Part shown: positions 15,976 through 27,861 of the stretch, one piece after another
Layout: every line of letters begins with the position of its first letter
How positions within the stretch are numbered: the stretch's first letter is position 1
From: CAMDHY01 sp046156265
GTDB taxonomy: Bacteria; Pseudomonadota; Alphaproteobacteria; Rhizobiales; Segnochrobactraceae
Assembly (NCBI RefSeq): GCF_046156265.1
Contig: NZ_JAWDIR010000044.1
Location: 248,001-312,000, forward strand
DNA length: 64,000 nt
Reading direction: 5' to 3'
The notes under the pieces: generated by a model
What the model saw: the letters and a program-made list of their open reading frames with translations, nothing else
What the model was told of the DNA's origin: nothing
The model's database searches: none
Program-made: the position numbers and the translations under genes

Positions 15976-17634
15976 ATGAACGATCGCGAAAGGCGTGACT
16001 TCGAAGCCGGCCTCGCACAGGAGGTCGATGCTCTGCTGCGCGGGGAACCGACGCGGCGCACCTTCATCACCCGCTTCGGCCAGATGACGGGCATGCTCGC
16101 CCTCGGCGGCCCGATGCTCGGCGCGATGACCGACTGGGCGCTCGCCCAGGCCAATCTCGAGCTCGCCGACCCGTCGACGCCGCTCGGCAAGGCGCAGGCG
16201 CTGGCGCTCGCCGCCTCCACCGAGGGGCCGACCGACGGCTCCGCCTACCGCGCGGTGCAGGCAGCGAAGCAGTATTCCGGCGTCACGCTCTCGATGACCT
16301 ATGAGGCCGGACTGCAGGCGCTCGACCCGCGCAACTTCTCCGGGCCGATGTGGGAGCAGCTCACCGGCATCAAGTCGAATGTCGTCGAGCTCTCCAACCC
16401 GGACCAGTACTCGAAGGCGGTGGCCGAGCACATCGCCGGCTCCGGCGCCTTCGACGTCCTCGACATCTCTCCGGCCTGGACCCCTTCGCTCGCCGACGGC
16501 GGCGTCATCGCCCCGCTCGACGACTACATCAAGGAGTACATGAACCCGGCCGACCTCGAGGACTACCATCCGCTCTACCGCGCCCTGCCGACCTACAAGG
16601 GCAAGATCTGGGGCTTCTTCGACGACGGTGACATGTTCGCCCTCTACTACCGCAAGGACATCTTCGAAGACCCGAAGCTGATGGCGGCCTACGAGGCGAA
16701 GTTCGACAAGAAACTCGAGGTGCCGAAGACGTGGGAGGACTACGCCCAGGTGGCGCAGTTCATCACCGACCAGATGGCGCCGAACGTCTACGGTGCCGGC
16801 CACTTCCGCAAGGCGGGCAGCCCGGGCAACCAGTTCGACTTCCTGCAGCAGTTCCGCGCCAACGGCGGCCAGCTCTTCGACGACAACATGAAGGCGCAGC
16901 TGGCCTCGCCCGCCGGCGTCAAGACGCTGCAGAACATGATCGCGGCGAACAACGCCTCGATACCCGGCAACAACGAGCTCGACGCGGTGTCGCTGTGGGC
17001 CGCCTTCCTCACCGGCAAGGTGGCGATGATCTACTCGTGGCCGCCGTCGGGGCGCATGGCCGCGAACTACTCGCAGACGGCGACGGCGATCAACTTCATT
17101 CCGCAGTCGCAGATCGCCGGCAAGGTTGGATATGCCGTGGTGCCGGGCAATCCGGAGCACGCCACCGGCTTCAGCAAGGCGCTGTCGGCCGACAGCGCCA
17201 ACCCCGTCGCCGCCTACCTGTTCATGCAGTGGGTGACGTCGCCGCCGGTGTCGCTTGCCCGCGTCATGCTGCCCTACGCGCTGCGCGATCCCTACCGCCT
17301 TTCGCACTTCAAGTCGGAGCTCTATGCCGATCTCTTCCCGGGCGCGAAGGACTACCTGCGGACGCTGAACAACTCGGCGAACGTCGGCCTGCTCGATCCG
17401 ATCATGCCCGGCGCACAGGACTACTTCCTGAGCCTCGATCGCATGGCGACGGCGGTGTGGGCGGGCGCCGACCCGCAGCAGTCGCTGGAGACGGCAGCGG
17501 CGGAATGGGACGCCACCACCGAGCGGCTCGGCGTCGACAGCCAGAAGGCGTTTTATGTCGAGTTCCTGAAGCTGCCCGGCTCCACCGCCGACAACACGGT
17601 GGAGAAACTCGGCCAGGCCGTCGTTATCGACTGA
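15976..17634 (+). CDS. Carbohydrate ABC transporter substrate-binding protein
   Basis: A 552-residue family 1-type extracellular solute-binding protein. TRRTFITRFGQ followed by a hydrophobic run to ALAQA is a probable Tat or Tat-like signal, giving a periplasmic binding protein. The body has typical sugar-binding-protein segments (NPDQYSKAVAEHIAGSGAF, YYRKDIFEDPKLM, WEDYAQVAQFITDQM). It is longer than MalE-like proteins (~400) and resembles the large binding proteins of oligosaccharide or polyol importers. Start ATG at 15976 has GGAGGAG upstream; an in-frame ATG 9 bases earlier is less well placed. It leads the importer genes that follow; the 201-base upstream gap may hold its own promoter. 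Confidence 0.88.
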   Translation: MNDRERRDFEAGLAQEVDALLRGEPTRRTFITRFGQMTGMLALGGPMLGAMTDWALAQANLELADPSTPLGKAQALALAASTEGPTDGSAYRAVQAAKQYSGVTLSMTYEAGLQALDPRNFSGPMWEQLTGIKSNVVELSNPDQYSKAVAEHIAGSGAFDVLDISPAWTPSLADGGVIAPLDDYIKEYMNPADLEDYHPLYRALPTYKGKIWGFFDDGDMFALYYRKDIFEDPKLMAAYEAKFDKKLEVPKTWEDYAQVAQFITDQMAPNVYGAGHFRKAGSPGNQFDFLQQFRANGGQLFDDNMKAQLASPAGVKTLQNMIAANNASIPGNNELDAVSLWAAFLTGKVAMIYSWPPSGRMAANYSQTATAINFIPQSQIAGKVGYAVVPGNPEHATGFSKALSADSANPVAAYLFMQWVTSPPVSLARVMLPYALRDPYRLSHFKSELYADLFPGAKDYLRTLNNSANVGLLDPIMPGAQDYFLSLDRMATAVWAGADPQQSLETAAAEWDATTERLGVDSQKAFYVEFLKLPGSTADNTVEKLGQAVVID

Positions 17635-17761
17635 CGGGGGGAGGCAGCGGCGCCGTCGGGTGTCCGGCGGCGCCGCACCGTCACGCGCCGCGCGTGGGCT
17701 CCGGCCCGCGCGCGGCGGTCGACCTTGACCGGCGACCCGCCGGTTTCGACCCGGGAACGAG

Positions 17762-18706
17762 ATGGCAGAGACGCTCACCACTTTCCGCCAGATGCCGCTT
17801 CGCCACCCGCGGCCCCGCACCGCGGGCTTCTCGGCGTGGTGCGACCGGCACTTCAAGTGGCTCCTCGTCGCGCCGGCGGTGGTGCTGATCCTGGCGCTGT
17901 CGATCTATCCGCTGCTGTTCTCGCTCGTCGTCTCGTTCATCAACTACGACTTCCAGGTCCCCGGCCACGCCTTCGTCGGGCTGAAGAACTTCGAGCGCGT
18001 CGTCTTCGATCCCGTCGCACGCTGGTCGCTGGTGCTGACGGCGGCGCTGTCGTTCTCGTGCGTGGCGATCGAGTTCCTGCTCGGGCTCGCCATCGCCATG
18101 GCGATGGTGAAGAGCTTCCGCGGCCGCGGCCTCGTCATGTCGATCCTGATCGTGCCCTTGTTCATCAGCCCGGTGATCGTCGGGCAGGCGTGGACGCTGC
18201 TGCTGCAGCGCCCGTTCGGCCCGACCAACTACATCCTGACGCAGCTCCTCGGCCAGGAGGTGACGATCAGCTGGCTGACCGAGCGGCCATGGATCTACAT
18301 CTCGCTGATCATCGCCGACGTCTGGCAGTGGACGCCGTTCATGTTCGTCATCCTGCTCGCCGGGCTGACCTCGATCCCGCCCAACCTCTACGAGGCGGCC
18401 GAGCTCGACGGCGTCGACGGCTGGCAGGCGTTCACGGCGATCACGCTGCCGCACCTCGCCCCGATGATCCTGCTCGCCATCACCTTCCGCCTGCTCGACG
18501 CGATCCGCTTGTTCGACACCATCTTCATCATGACGGGCGGCGGGCCGGGGACGCAGACCTATACGGCGTCCTACTATCTCTACACGGTGGGCTTCACGCA
18601 GTTTCACCTGTCGCAGGCAACGGCCGGAAGCTGGCTGTTCCTGATCTTCACCGCGGCGGTGGTGACCTTCCTCGTCCGCCGCCTGCTCAAGGCGGAGGTG
18701 GCGTGA
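17762..18706 (+). CDS. Sugar ABC transporter permease, MalF/UgpA type
   Basis: A 314-residue inner-membrane permease with six predicted transmembrane segments, the first at about residues 40-62 (APAVVLILALSIYPLLFSLV). The EAA loop that contacts the ATPase is seen as EAAELDGVDGWQAFTAITLP. It follows the binding-protein gene by 127 bases, and its stop shares one base with the next start (TGATG). Confidence 0.92.
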   Translation: MAETLTTFRQMPLRHPRPRTAGFSAWCDRHFKWLLVAPAVVLILALSIYPLLFSLVVSFINYDFQVPGHAFVGLKNFERVVFDPVARWSLVLTAALSFSCVAIEFLLGLAIAMAMVKSFRGRGLVMSILIVPLFISPVIVGQAWTLLLQRPFGPTNYILTQLLGQEVTISWLTERPWIYISLIIADVWQWTPFMFVILLAGLTSIPPNLYEAAELDGVDGWQAFTAITLPHLAPMILLAITFRLLDAIRLFDTIFIMTGGGPGTQTYTASYYLYTVGFTQFHLSQATAGSWLFLIFTAAVVTFLVRRLLKAEVA

Positions 18707-19563
18707 TGGCGGTCGCGGCTGCCCCCCGCCCGCGCCGCCGCCGGCGGTTCCCGACCGCGACGATCGCCCGCGTCCTCTTGCTCGGCTTCTTCCTGATCTT
18801 CGTGCTGTGGCCGATCTACTGGATGTTCAACACGTCGATCAAGCCGAGCGACGATTACCTGGCGATCCCGCCGGTGTGGTTCCCGGACGAACCGACGATC
18901 ATCCACTACACGGCGGCGCTGTTCACCTACCGGGGCCTGCAGGGTCTCATCAACAGCCTGATCGTCTCTTCAGCGGCGACGGCTCTGTCGGCCCTGCTCG
19001 GCACGCTGATGGCCTACAGCCTGGCGCGCTTCAACACCGGCGGGCCGCATCTGTCGTTCTGGGTGCTGTCGCAGCGCTTCCTGCCGCCGATCGCCATCGT
19101 TCTGCCGATCTTCCTGATCTACCGCAACATCGGCATCTACGACACCCACATCGGCCTGATCCTCGCCTATACGGTGTTCACCCTGCCGGTGACGGTGTGG
19201 ATGATGTTCGCCTACTTTCGGCAGATGCCGCGGTCGATGGAGGATGCGGCACTCGTCGACGGCTGCACGCGCTGGCAGGCGTTCTGGAAGGTGGCGGTGC
19301 CGCTCGCCGCCCCCGGCATCGTCGCCGCCGCTGTGTTCGCCTTCATCGCCTGCTGGACCGAGTTCTTCTTCGCGCTGCTGCTCACGAGCCGCGATGCCTT
19401 CACGCTGCCGACGGTGTTCCGCGCCTTCATCGGCTTCCAGGGCGCCCAGTACGGCGAGGCGGCGGCGCTCGCCATCGTCTCGCTCGGGCCGTCGATCGCA
19501 CTCGGCGTGCTGGCGCAGCGCCACCTCGTGCGCGGGCTGACCCTCGGCGCCGTGCGCGGCTGA
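18706..19563 (+). CDS. Sugar ABC transporter permease, MalG/UgpE type
   Basis: A 285-residue second permease of the same importer. A short basic N-terminus (RPRRRRRF) is followed by six membrane segments; the EAA-type loop reads EDAALVDGCTRWQAFWKVAVP. The ATG at 18706 overlaps the first permease stop by one base, so the two subunits are co-translated and probably form the heterodimeric channel. Confidence 0.92.
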   Translation: MAVAAAPRPRRRRRFPTATIARVLLLGFFLIFVLWPIYWMFNTSIKPSDDYLAIPPVWFPDEPTIIHYTAALFTYRGLQGLINSLIVSSAATALSALLGTLMAYSLARFNTGGPHLSFWVLSQRFLPPIAIVLPIFLIYRNIGIYDTHIGLILAYTVFTLPVTVWMMFAYFRQMPRSMEDAALVDGCTRWQAFWKVAVPLAAPGIVAAAVFAFIACWTEFFFALLLTSRDAFTLPTVFRAFIGFQGAQYGEAAALAIVSLGPSIALGVLAQRHLVRGLTLGAVRG

Positions 19564-19593
19564 CCGCAACCCACAGGGAGGAAGACGCCGCCG

Positions 19594-20694
19594 ATGGCCC
19601 CCGTTCGTATCGTCGGTCTGCACAAGCGCTATGGCGGCTTCCATGCCGTCCGCGGCATTGACCTCGACATCGCCGACGGCGAGTTCACCGTGCTCGTCGG
19701 CCCGTCCGGCTGCGGCAAGAGCACGTTGCTGCGCACCATCGCCGGGCTGGAAGACATCAGCGAGGGCGAGATCTGGATCGGCGGCGAGGTCGTCAACGAC
19801 ATGCGCCCGCGCGACCGCGACGTGGCGATGGTGTTCCAGGACTACGCGCTCTACCCGCACATGAGCGTCGAGAAGAACATCGGCTTCGGCCTCAAGGCCC
19901 GCAAGCTGCCGAAGGCCGAGATCGACACGCGCGTCGCCGCGGCGGCGAAGATGCTCGGCATCGTGCCGCTGTTGCAGCGCCTGCCGCGGCAGCTCTCGGG
20001 CGGACAGCGCCAGCGCGTCGCCATCGGCCGGGCGATCGTCCGCGACCCGCAGATCTTCCTGTTCGACGAGCCCCTCTCCAACCTCGACGCGCAGCTGCGC
20101 GACGAGATGCGCGGCGAGATCAAGCGGCTCCACCAGGAGATCGGCACGACGATGATCTACGTCACCCACGACCAGATCGAGGCGATGACGCTCGCCGACC
20201 GGATCGTGCTGATGCGTGACGGGGTCATCGAGCAGCAGGGCTCGCCGCTCGACTTGTTCGAGCGGCCGGCGACGCGCTTCGTCGCGGGCTTCCTCGGCTC
20301 GCCGAAGATGGGCTTCCTGCCCGGGCGGCTGGCGCGGGGCGGGGAGGGGGACCGCGTGGTGCTCGCCGACGGGGCGACCTCGCTGCCGCTGCCGGTCGGC
20401 CGCATTCTCTACGGCGCCGCCGACGGCAGCCCCGTGCTGCTCGGCCTCAGGCCCGAGCACATGACGCGGGCGCAGGGCGAGGCGCCGCCGCCGGGCGTCG
20501 CCCGCCTCGACGCCACCATCGAGCTCATCCAGCCGACCGGCTCGCGCAGCTACGCGACGTTCCGGCTCGGTGGCGAGCCCGTGATGGCCGAGCTGCAGGC
20601 CCACGACGTCAGCCGGCCGGGCGAGCACGTCGCGATCGACATCAACCTCAACCGTGCCGCCGTCTTCGATGCGGCGAGCGAGCGGGCGCTCTAG
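19594..20694 (+). CDS. Sugar ABC transporter ATP-binding protein, MalK/UgpC type
   Basis: A 366-residue ATPase. Walker A GPSGCGKST, Q-loop VFQDYALYPHM, signature LSGGQRQR, Walker B FLFDEPLSNLDA and the switch His in VTHDQ are all intact. A C-terminal TOBE-type regulatory region (GLRPEHM) marks the MalK subfamily that energises carbohydrate importers. It lies 30 bases after the second permease gene and 11 bases before the lactonase-like gene. Confidence 0.94.
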   Translation: MAPVRIVGLHKRYGGFHAVRGIDLDIADGEFTVLVGPSGCGKSTLLRTIAGLEDISEGEIWIGGEVVNDMRPRDRDVAMVFQDYALYPHMSVEKNIGFGLKARKLPKAEIDTRVAAAAKMLGIVPLLQRLPRQLSGGQRQRVAIGRAIVRDPQIFLFDEPLSNLDAQLRDEMRGEIKRLHQEIGTTMIYVTHDQIEAMTLADRIVLMRDGVIEQQGSPLDLFERPATRFVAGFLGSPKMGFLPGRLARGGEGDRVVLADGATSLPLPVGRILYGAADGSPVLLGLRPEHMTRAQGEAPPPGVARLDATIELIQPTGSRSYATFRLGGEPVMAELQAHDVSRPGEHVAIDINLNRAAVFDAASERAL

Positions 20695-20705
20695 GGGAGG
20701 CGAGG

Positions 20706-22664
20706 ATGCAGCCGGACACGAGCCGCGCGGTGCGCCTCTGCGGCACCGAGACGACCGACCCGCCGACGCGCACGCTGCACGCGGGGCCGCTGTCGGCCGA
20801 GTTCGAGAACGGCGCGCTGCGGACGATACGCATCGCCGGCGTCGAGGTGATCCGCGCCATCGCCTTCCTGGTGCGCGACGAGAACTGGGGCACGTTCACG
20901 CCGGCGATCGACGGGCTCGCCATCGAGGAGGACGACACCGGTTTCCGCGTCCACTACCGCGCCACCTGCGCCGATGCGAAGCGCAAGCTTGTCTATTCGG
21001 CGGCAATCGTCGGCACGCCCGACGGCTCGCTTTCCTTCTCCGCCGTCGCCGAGCCGGTGACGGACGTCGAGACCAACCGCACCGGCTTCATCGTGCTGCA
21101 TCCCGTCGAGGGCGTATCCGGCCGGCCGGTGAAGGTCGAGCACACGGACGGGAGCACGGAGGTCTCGACGTTTCCGGCGCTGATCGACCCGGTGCAGCCC
21201 TTTCTCGACATCCGCGCGCTGTCGCACGAGGCGCTGCCCGGCGTCTGGGTGACCTGCCGGATGGAAGGCGACGCCTTCGAGATGGAGGACCAGCGCAACT
21301 GGAGCGACGCCTCCTACAAGACATACGTCCGCCCGCTCGCCCGCCCGTGGCCCTATGTGCTGAAGGCCGGGGAGGCGCTCCGGCAGTCCGTGACGCTGAC
21401 GGTGTCCGGCACGCTGCCGGCCGTCACGGCCGCCGGTTCGGACGGACTCGTGGTCGAGATCGGCGGCGAGAGCGGCGGCACGATGCCGGCGATCGGCCTC
21501 GGCGTGCCGGCGGCGGAAGCCGAGAACGCGCTCGCGGTTGCGCCGCTCGTGCGGGCGCTTGGCCCGCGACACCTCGTCTGCGCCTTCGATGCCCGCGGCA
21601 ACGGCGCCGACGTGCTCACCGCCTATCGCGACCTCGGTGAGAAGACCGGTGCGGCGATCGTCCTCGAGGCCGTGATCGCCGGCGACGATCCCAACGCCGA
21701 GCTCGCGGCGCTGGCGGAGGCCGTGCGGTCGGCTGCGCTGCCGCTCGCCGGGCTGACGGTGTCGCCGGCGGCGGACCTGCGCTCGATCCTGCCGGGCACG
21801 CCGTGGCCTCCGGTCGCCCCGGCTGAGGCGATCGCCGCTGCGGCCCGCGCGGCCTTCCCCGGCGTGCCGCTCGGCGGCGGCATGCTGTCCTACTTCACCG
21901 AGCTCAACCGCAAGCGCCCGCCGGCGGGGCTGCTCGACTACGTCACCCACACGACGTGCCCGATCGTCCACGCCGCCGACGACCGCTCGGTGATGGAGAC
22001 GCTGGAGGCGATGCCGTCGATCCTCGCCTCGACGCGGGCCTTCATCGTCGACACGCCCTATCGCATCGGCCCGTCGGCCATCGGCTGCCGGCAGAACCCG
22101 TACGGCAAGGCGACGACGCCGAACCCGCGCGACGAGCGCGTCTGCCTCGCCGAGAATGACCCGCGCCAGCGCGGCCTGTTCAACGCCGCCTGGACGCTCG
22201 CCTACGTCGCCGCCTGCGCCCGCGGCGGTGTCGAGGCGGTGGCGATGAGCGCGCCGACGGGACCGTTCGGCGTGCTGCACCGGAAGGGCGAGGCGCCGAA
22301 GCCGGGCTTCGACGGCACGGCCGATGCGCTCTATCCGGTGTTCCACGCGCTTGCAGCGCTGGCCGGCCTGTCGGGCAAGCCTCTGCTCGAGGCGACGGTG
22401 TCACGGGCAGGGCGAGTGGCGGTCCTTGCCGTGGCCGACGCCGACGGTGGCAAGACGCTGCTTCTCGCCAACCTGACGGCCGTGCCACAGACCGTGCGCC
22501 TGGCGTCTGCCGGCGCCGGCGCGACGGCCGCCGTGCTCGACGCCGACAGCCTCGCCCGCACCACCGGTGACCCGGCGGCACTCGCCACGCTTGCCGGGCC
22601 CCTCGGCGACACGCTGACCCTCGACGCCTACGCGGTCGCGAAGGTGCGTCTGCCGGCGGTTTGA
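20706..22664 (+). CDS. D-apionate lactonase-like protein
   Basis: A 652-residue protein resembling the three-part D-apionate lactonase (ApnL) family: an N-terminal beta-rich domain with the conserved FEMEDQRNWSDASYKTY region (~residues 195-215), a central TIM-barrel-like domain (~240-540, YFTELNRKRPP, RIGPSAIGCRQNPYG) and a small C-terminal beta domain. ApnL opens D-apionolactone to D-apionate in apiose catabolism; the substrate here could be another aldonolactone. There is no signal peptide. It is the last gene of the importer operon, 11 bases after the ATPase gene. Other known apionate genes (apnO, oiaK, oiaX-type) are not in the window. The assignment is from memory of family motifs. Confidence 0.6.
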   Translation: MQPDTSRAVRLCGTETTDPPTRTLHAGPLSAEFENGALRTIRIAGVEVIRAIAFLVRDENWGTFTPAIDGLAIEEDDTGFRVHYRATCADAKRKLVYSAAIVGTPDGSLSFSAVAEPVTDVETNRTGFIVLHPVEGVSGRPVKVEHTDGSTEVSTFPALIDPVQPFLDIRALSHEALPGVWVTCRMEGDAFEMEDQRNWSDASYKTYVRPLARPWPYVLKAGEALRQSVTLTVSGTLPAVTAAGSDGLVVEIGGESGGTMPAIGLGVPAAEAENALAVAPLVRALGPRHLVCAFDARGNGADVLTAYRDLGEKTGAAIVLEAVIAGDDPNAELAALAEAVRSAALPLAGLTVSPAADLRSILPGTPWPPVAPAEAIAAAARAAFPGVPLGGGMLSYFTELNRKRPPAGLLDYVTHTTCPIVHAADDRSVMETLEAMPSILASTRAFIVDTPYRIGPSAIGCRQNPYGKATTPNPRDERVCLAENDPRQRGLFNAAWTLAYVAACARGGVEAVAMSAPTGPFGVLHRKGEAPKPGFDGTADALYPVFHALAALAGLSGKPLLEATVSRAGRVAVLAVADADGGKTLLLANLTAVPQTVRLASAGAGATAAVLDADSLARTTGDPAALATLAGPLGDTLTLDAYAVAKVRLPAV

Positions 22665-22682
22665 ACCGGCGAGCTACACCCG

Positions 22683-22853
22683 CCCCTTGAGGGGGTGGGT
22701 CGACGCGCGGAGCGCGGCGGGGCGGGGTGACCCGCGGGCGGGAGCCCGCGCATGACCCTCAAACCTCGCCGATGTCGCAGCTTTTCCCGCCGCCTCCCGG
22801 CGGCGCCACCCCACCCCGGCGACCTTTGGTCGCCGACCCTCCCCCTCAAGGGG
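22683..22853. repeat. Intergenic inverted-repeat element, copy 1
   Basis: The ends are 20-base inverted repeats with one mismatch (22683-22702 and 22834-22853, CCCCTTGAGGGGG core), with further nested complementarity: a GC-rich arm at ~22716-22729 against ~22807-22821, and a perfect 7-bp hairpin GGCGACC-TTT-GGTCGCC at 22818-22834. It fills the gap between the lactonase-like gene and glgX. A similar element occurs at 56971-57143, so this is probably a dispersed palindromic repeat rather than a gene. Confidence 0.65.
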
Positions 22854-23011
22854 AGGGTGGCCTTGTGCATCTTGCGCTGGGTCGGCGCTCTTCTCGCGAC
22901 CATCACAAGCCGCCTAAACCTCCCCCACCACCCCACGGAACCGCCGCGGCTCCGGCTGCGTTTGCGATGCGCCGTGTGCGCTGCAGCAGCGCCGGCTCCG
23001 AGGGGACACCG

Positions 23012-25104
<2,093 letters not shown>

Positions 25105-25108
<4 letters not shown>

Positions 25109-27759
25109 CGGCGGCGGCCGCTGCCGCTGCGTCGGCGGGCCATCGCCCGCTGACGATGACCTATCGCCTGCAGTTCGGTGAGGATCTCGGCTTCGACGCC
25201 GCCGCCGACCTCGTGCCGCATCTCGAGCGCCTCGGCGTCAGCCACGTCTACGCGTCGCCGATCGCCAAGGCGCGGCCGGGCTCGACGCACGGATATGACG
25301 TCATCGACCCGACGGTGGTTTCGCCGGTCCTCGGCGGCCGCGAGGCGCTGGAGCGATTTGTCGAGCGACTGCATGCCCATGGCATGGGGCTGATCCTCGA
25401 CATCGTGCCGAACCACATGGCGGCGCACCCTGACAATGCGGCGTGGGTGGAAACCCTGGAGCTCGGGCCGTCATCGCCCTCGGCCGCGGTCTTCGACTTC
25501 GACTGGTCGTTGCCGCAGATCGACCTGCCGCGGCTCGAGGCCGACCTCGCTACGTGCCTCGCGACGGGCAGCCTGACCCTGCGGCTCGACGCGTCGCGGG
25601 GGCGCGTGCTGCTCGTCCATCACGATACGCGCCTGCCGCTGCGGCCGCGCACCGTCGCGACTCTGATCGGGGAAGCGGCGGACGGGGACGACGATGGCGA
25701 CCTGCGGGACGCCGCCGGCGCGTGGGGAAGCCTCGACGGCAACGCCGCGGACGCGGCGACGGTCCAGATGACCCGGGCCCGGCTCGGCGTGGCGCTCGCC
25801 GCCGCGCCCGACGCGGCCGGCCGCATCGAGCGCCGCCTCGCCGCTCTCGCCGAGAGGGAGCAACCGCGCCTGCTGGCGATGCTCGATGACCAGCACTGGC
25901 GCGTCGACGACTGGCGCTCGCGCAGCGAGGCGATCGGCTACCGCCGTTTCTTCGAGATCGACGATCTCGTCGGCGTCCGCGTCGAGGACCCCGCGGTGTT
26001 CGACCTGATGCATGCCTTGCCGATCGACCTCGTCCGTAGCGGCCTCGTCGACGGCCTGCGCGTCGACCATATCGACGGCCTCGCCGACCCGGCCGCCTAT
26101 GCCGCCACCCTGCGGCGTGCCGTCGGAAACCGGGCCACGGTGCACGTCGAGAAGATCCTCATCGGCGAGGAGGACCTGCGGCCGTGGCCGGTCGACGGCA
26201 CCACCGGCTACGAGACGCTGAACTGGATCAACGGCCTGTTCGTCGATCGCGCCGGCTACGACCGGCTGGTGCAGGCGGCGCGCGAGGACGTTCCGGACCT
26301 CGCGGACCCCGCCCGCGTCTATGGCGCCAAGCGCGAGATGCTCGACCGTGCCTTCCGGCCGGACCTGCTCCGCCTCTCGGCGCTGGCCGCCAATGCGCTG
26401 GGCGAAAACGATGCCTCGGCCATCGAGGAAGCCGTCGCCGCCCTGGCCTGCGCCTTCCCCGTCTATCGCAGCTATCTCGTCGGGGACCACCCCGCCGATG
26501 GACCGGACCTCGCCCTCCTGAACGACGCTCTGGAGGCGGCCTGCCGCGAGGCGCCGGACCATGAGGAGGCGATCGAGCGGGTGGCGCGGCTGCTCGCGAT
26601 CGGCAAGGGCGAGGCGGCCACGGCGTTCCGCGTGCGCTTCCAGCAGTTCACCGGCGCGCTGATGGCGAAGGGCTACGAGGACACTGAGCTCTACCGCAGC
26701 GTCGCGCTGGCGTCGGCGAACGAGGTGGGTGGCGAAATCGTCGCCCCCGCCCTGTCGCCCGACCAGGCACACGCCCACTTCGCCGCCCGCCAGCGCGACT
26801 GGCCGCGGGCGCTGACGCCGCTGTCGACCCACGACACCAAGCGCAGCGGCGACGTGCGCGCCCGCCTCGACGTGCTGACGGAAGAGCCCGATAGGTGGCT
26901 CTCGACGGTCGAGCGTTGGCGGGAGATGACGGCAAAGTTCGTCACTGACGGTGTCGATGGCCGGATGCCCGACCGGCTCGACCAGTCGATCATCTTCCAG
27001 GCGCTCGCCGGCGCCTGGCCGATCGACAGCGAGCGGCTCTCGGGCTTCGTCGTCAAGGCGCTCAGGGAAGCCAAGCGCCGCAGCGACTGGATCGACCCCA
27101 ACGAGGACTACGAGAAGGCGGCCGTCGCCTTTGCCACGGCGCTGGTCGACGATCCCGCGGCGGAGGCCTTCCGGTCCGACTTCACAGCCTACCTGCCGGC
27201 GCTGGTGCGGGCCGGGCGCGCGAACAGCCTCGCCCAGACCGTCATCCAGATGACGGCGCCGGGCGTCCCCGACCTCTTCCAGGGCACCGAGCGCTTCGAC
27301 CTGTCGCTGGTCGATCCGGACAACCGCCGGCCGATCGACTGGGCTCGGCTGTCCGCCGCCGACTTCGACGCCGCCCCCGACGATGTCCGCGACGACGTGG
27401 AAGGGCTCTCCAAGACGTCGACGATCGCCGCTCTCGGTGCGCTCCGCCGCCAGCGCCCCTCGCTGTTCGAGGGGGGCGCCTATGTCCCGGTGGAGGCGAC
27501 CCGCGACGGGGCGGCGAGCGGCGACGTGTTCGCCTTCGCACGCACCGACGAGGCGGGCGCCGTGCTCACCGTCGCGGCCCTGCGCGGCCGGGCGGCGGAG
27601 AACGGGCTCCTCGCCGAGACGGCGCTCGCTCTGCCGGAGGACCTGCACGGGACCTGGCAGGACGTGGTCAGCGCGCGCCCGATCGTACTCGGGCCCAACT
27701 CGCCGCTCTCGGCGCTGCTCTCGCCCGGCCGACCCGCCGCCGTGCTCCTGCGCACCTGA
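25105..27759 (+). CDS. treY: Maltooligosyl trehalose synthase
   Basis: An 884-residue GH13 family 26 enzyme that turns the reducing end of maltodextrins into a trehalosyl unit. N-terminal MTYRLQFGEDLGFD, GVSHVYASPI and STHGYDV, and later DGLRVDHIDGLADP (nucleophile Asp), EKILIGEEDL (acid Glu) and LSTHDTKRSGDVRARL, are family hallmarks. The GTG start overlaps the glgX stop. Length is at the upper end of the family range, with an insert around residues 140-260. Product goes to TreZ, encoded 102 bases downstream. Confidence 0.94.
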
Positions 27760-27861
27760 CGGCGGGGGCGTCGACGGCACCCGCCGCGTGGCGGGCAACG
27801 ATCGGCCGGCCCGCGGGTTTGGTTGCTACCCTTCGCTTCCCCCGTGCTTGCCGGAGCCGAC

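Noticed and set aside
14506..17856. A 1,116-codon minus-strand frame over the aldolase, dehydrogenase and binding-protein genes
   Set aside because: Antisense shadow across three genes with clear domains; product is Arg/Val/Gly-rich without motifs.
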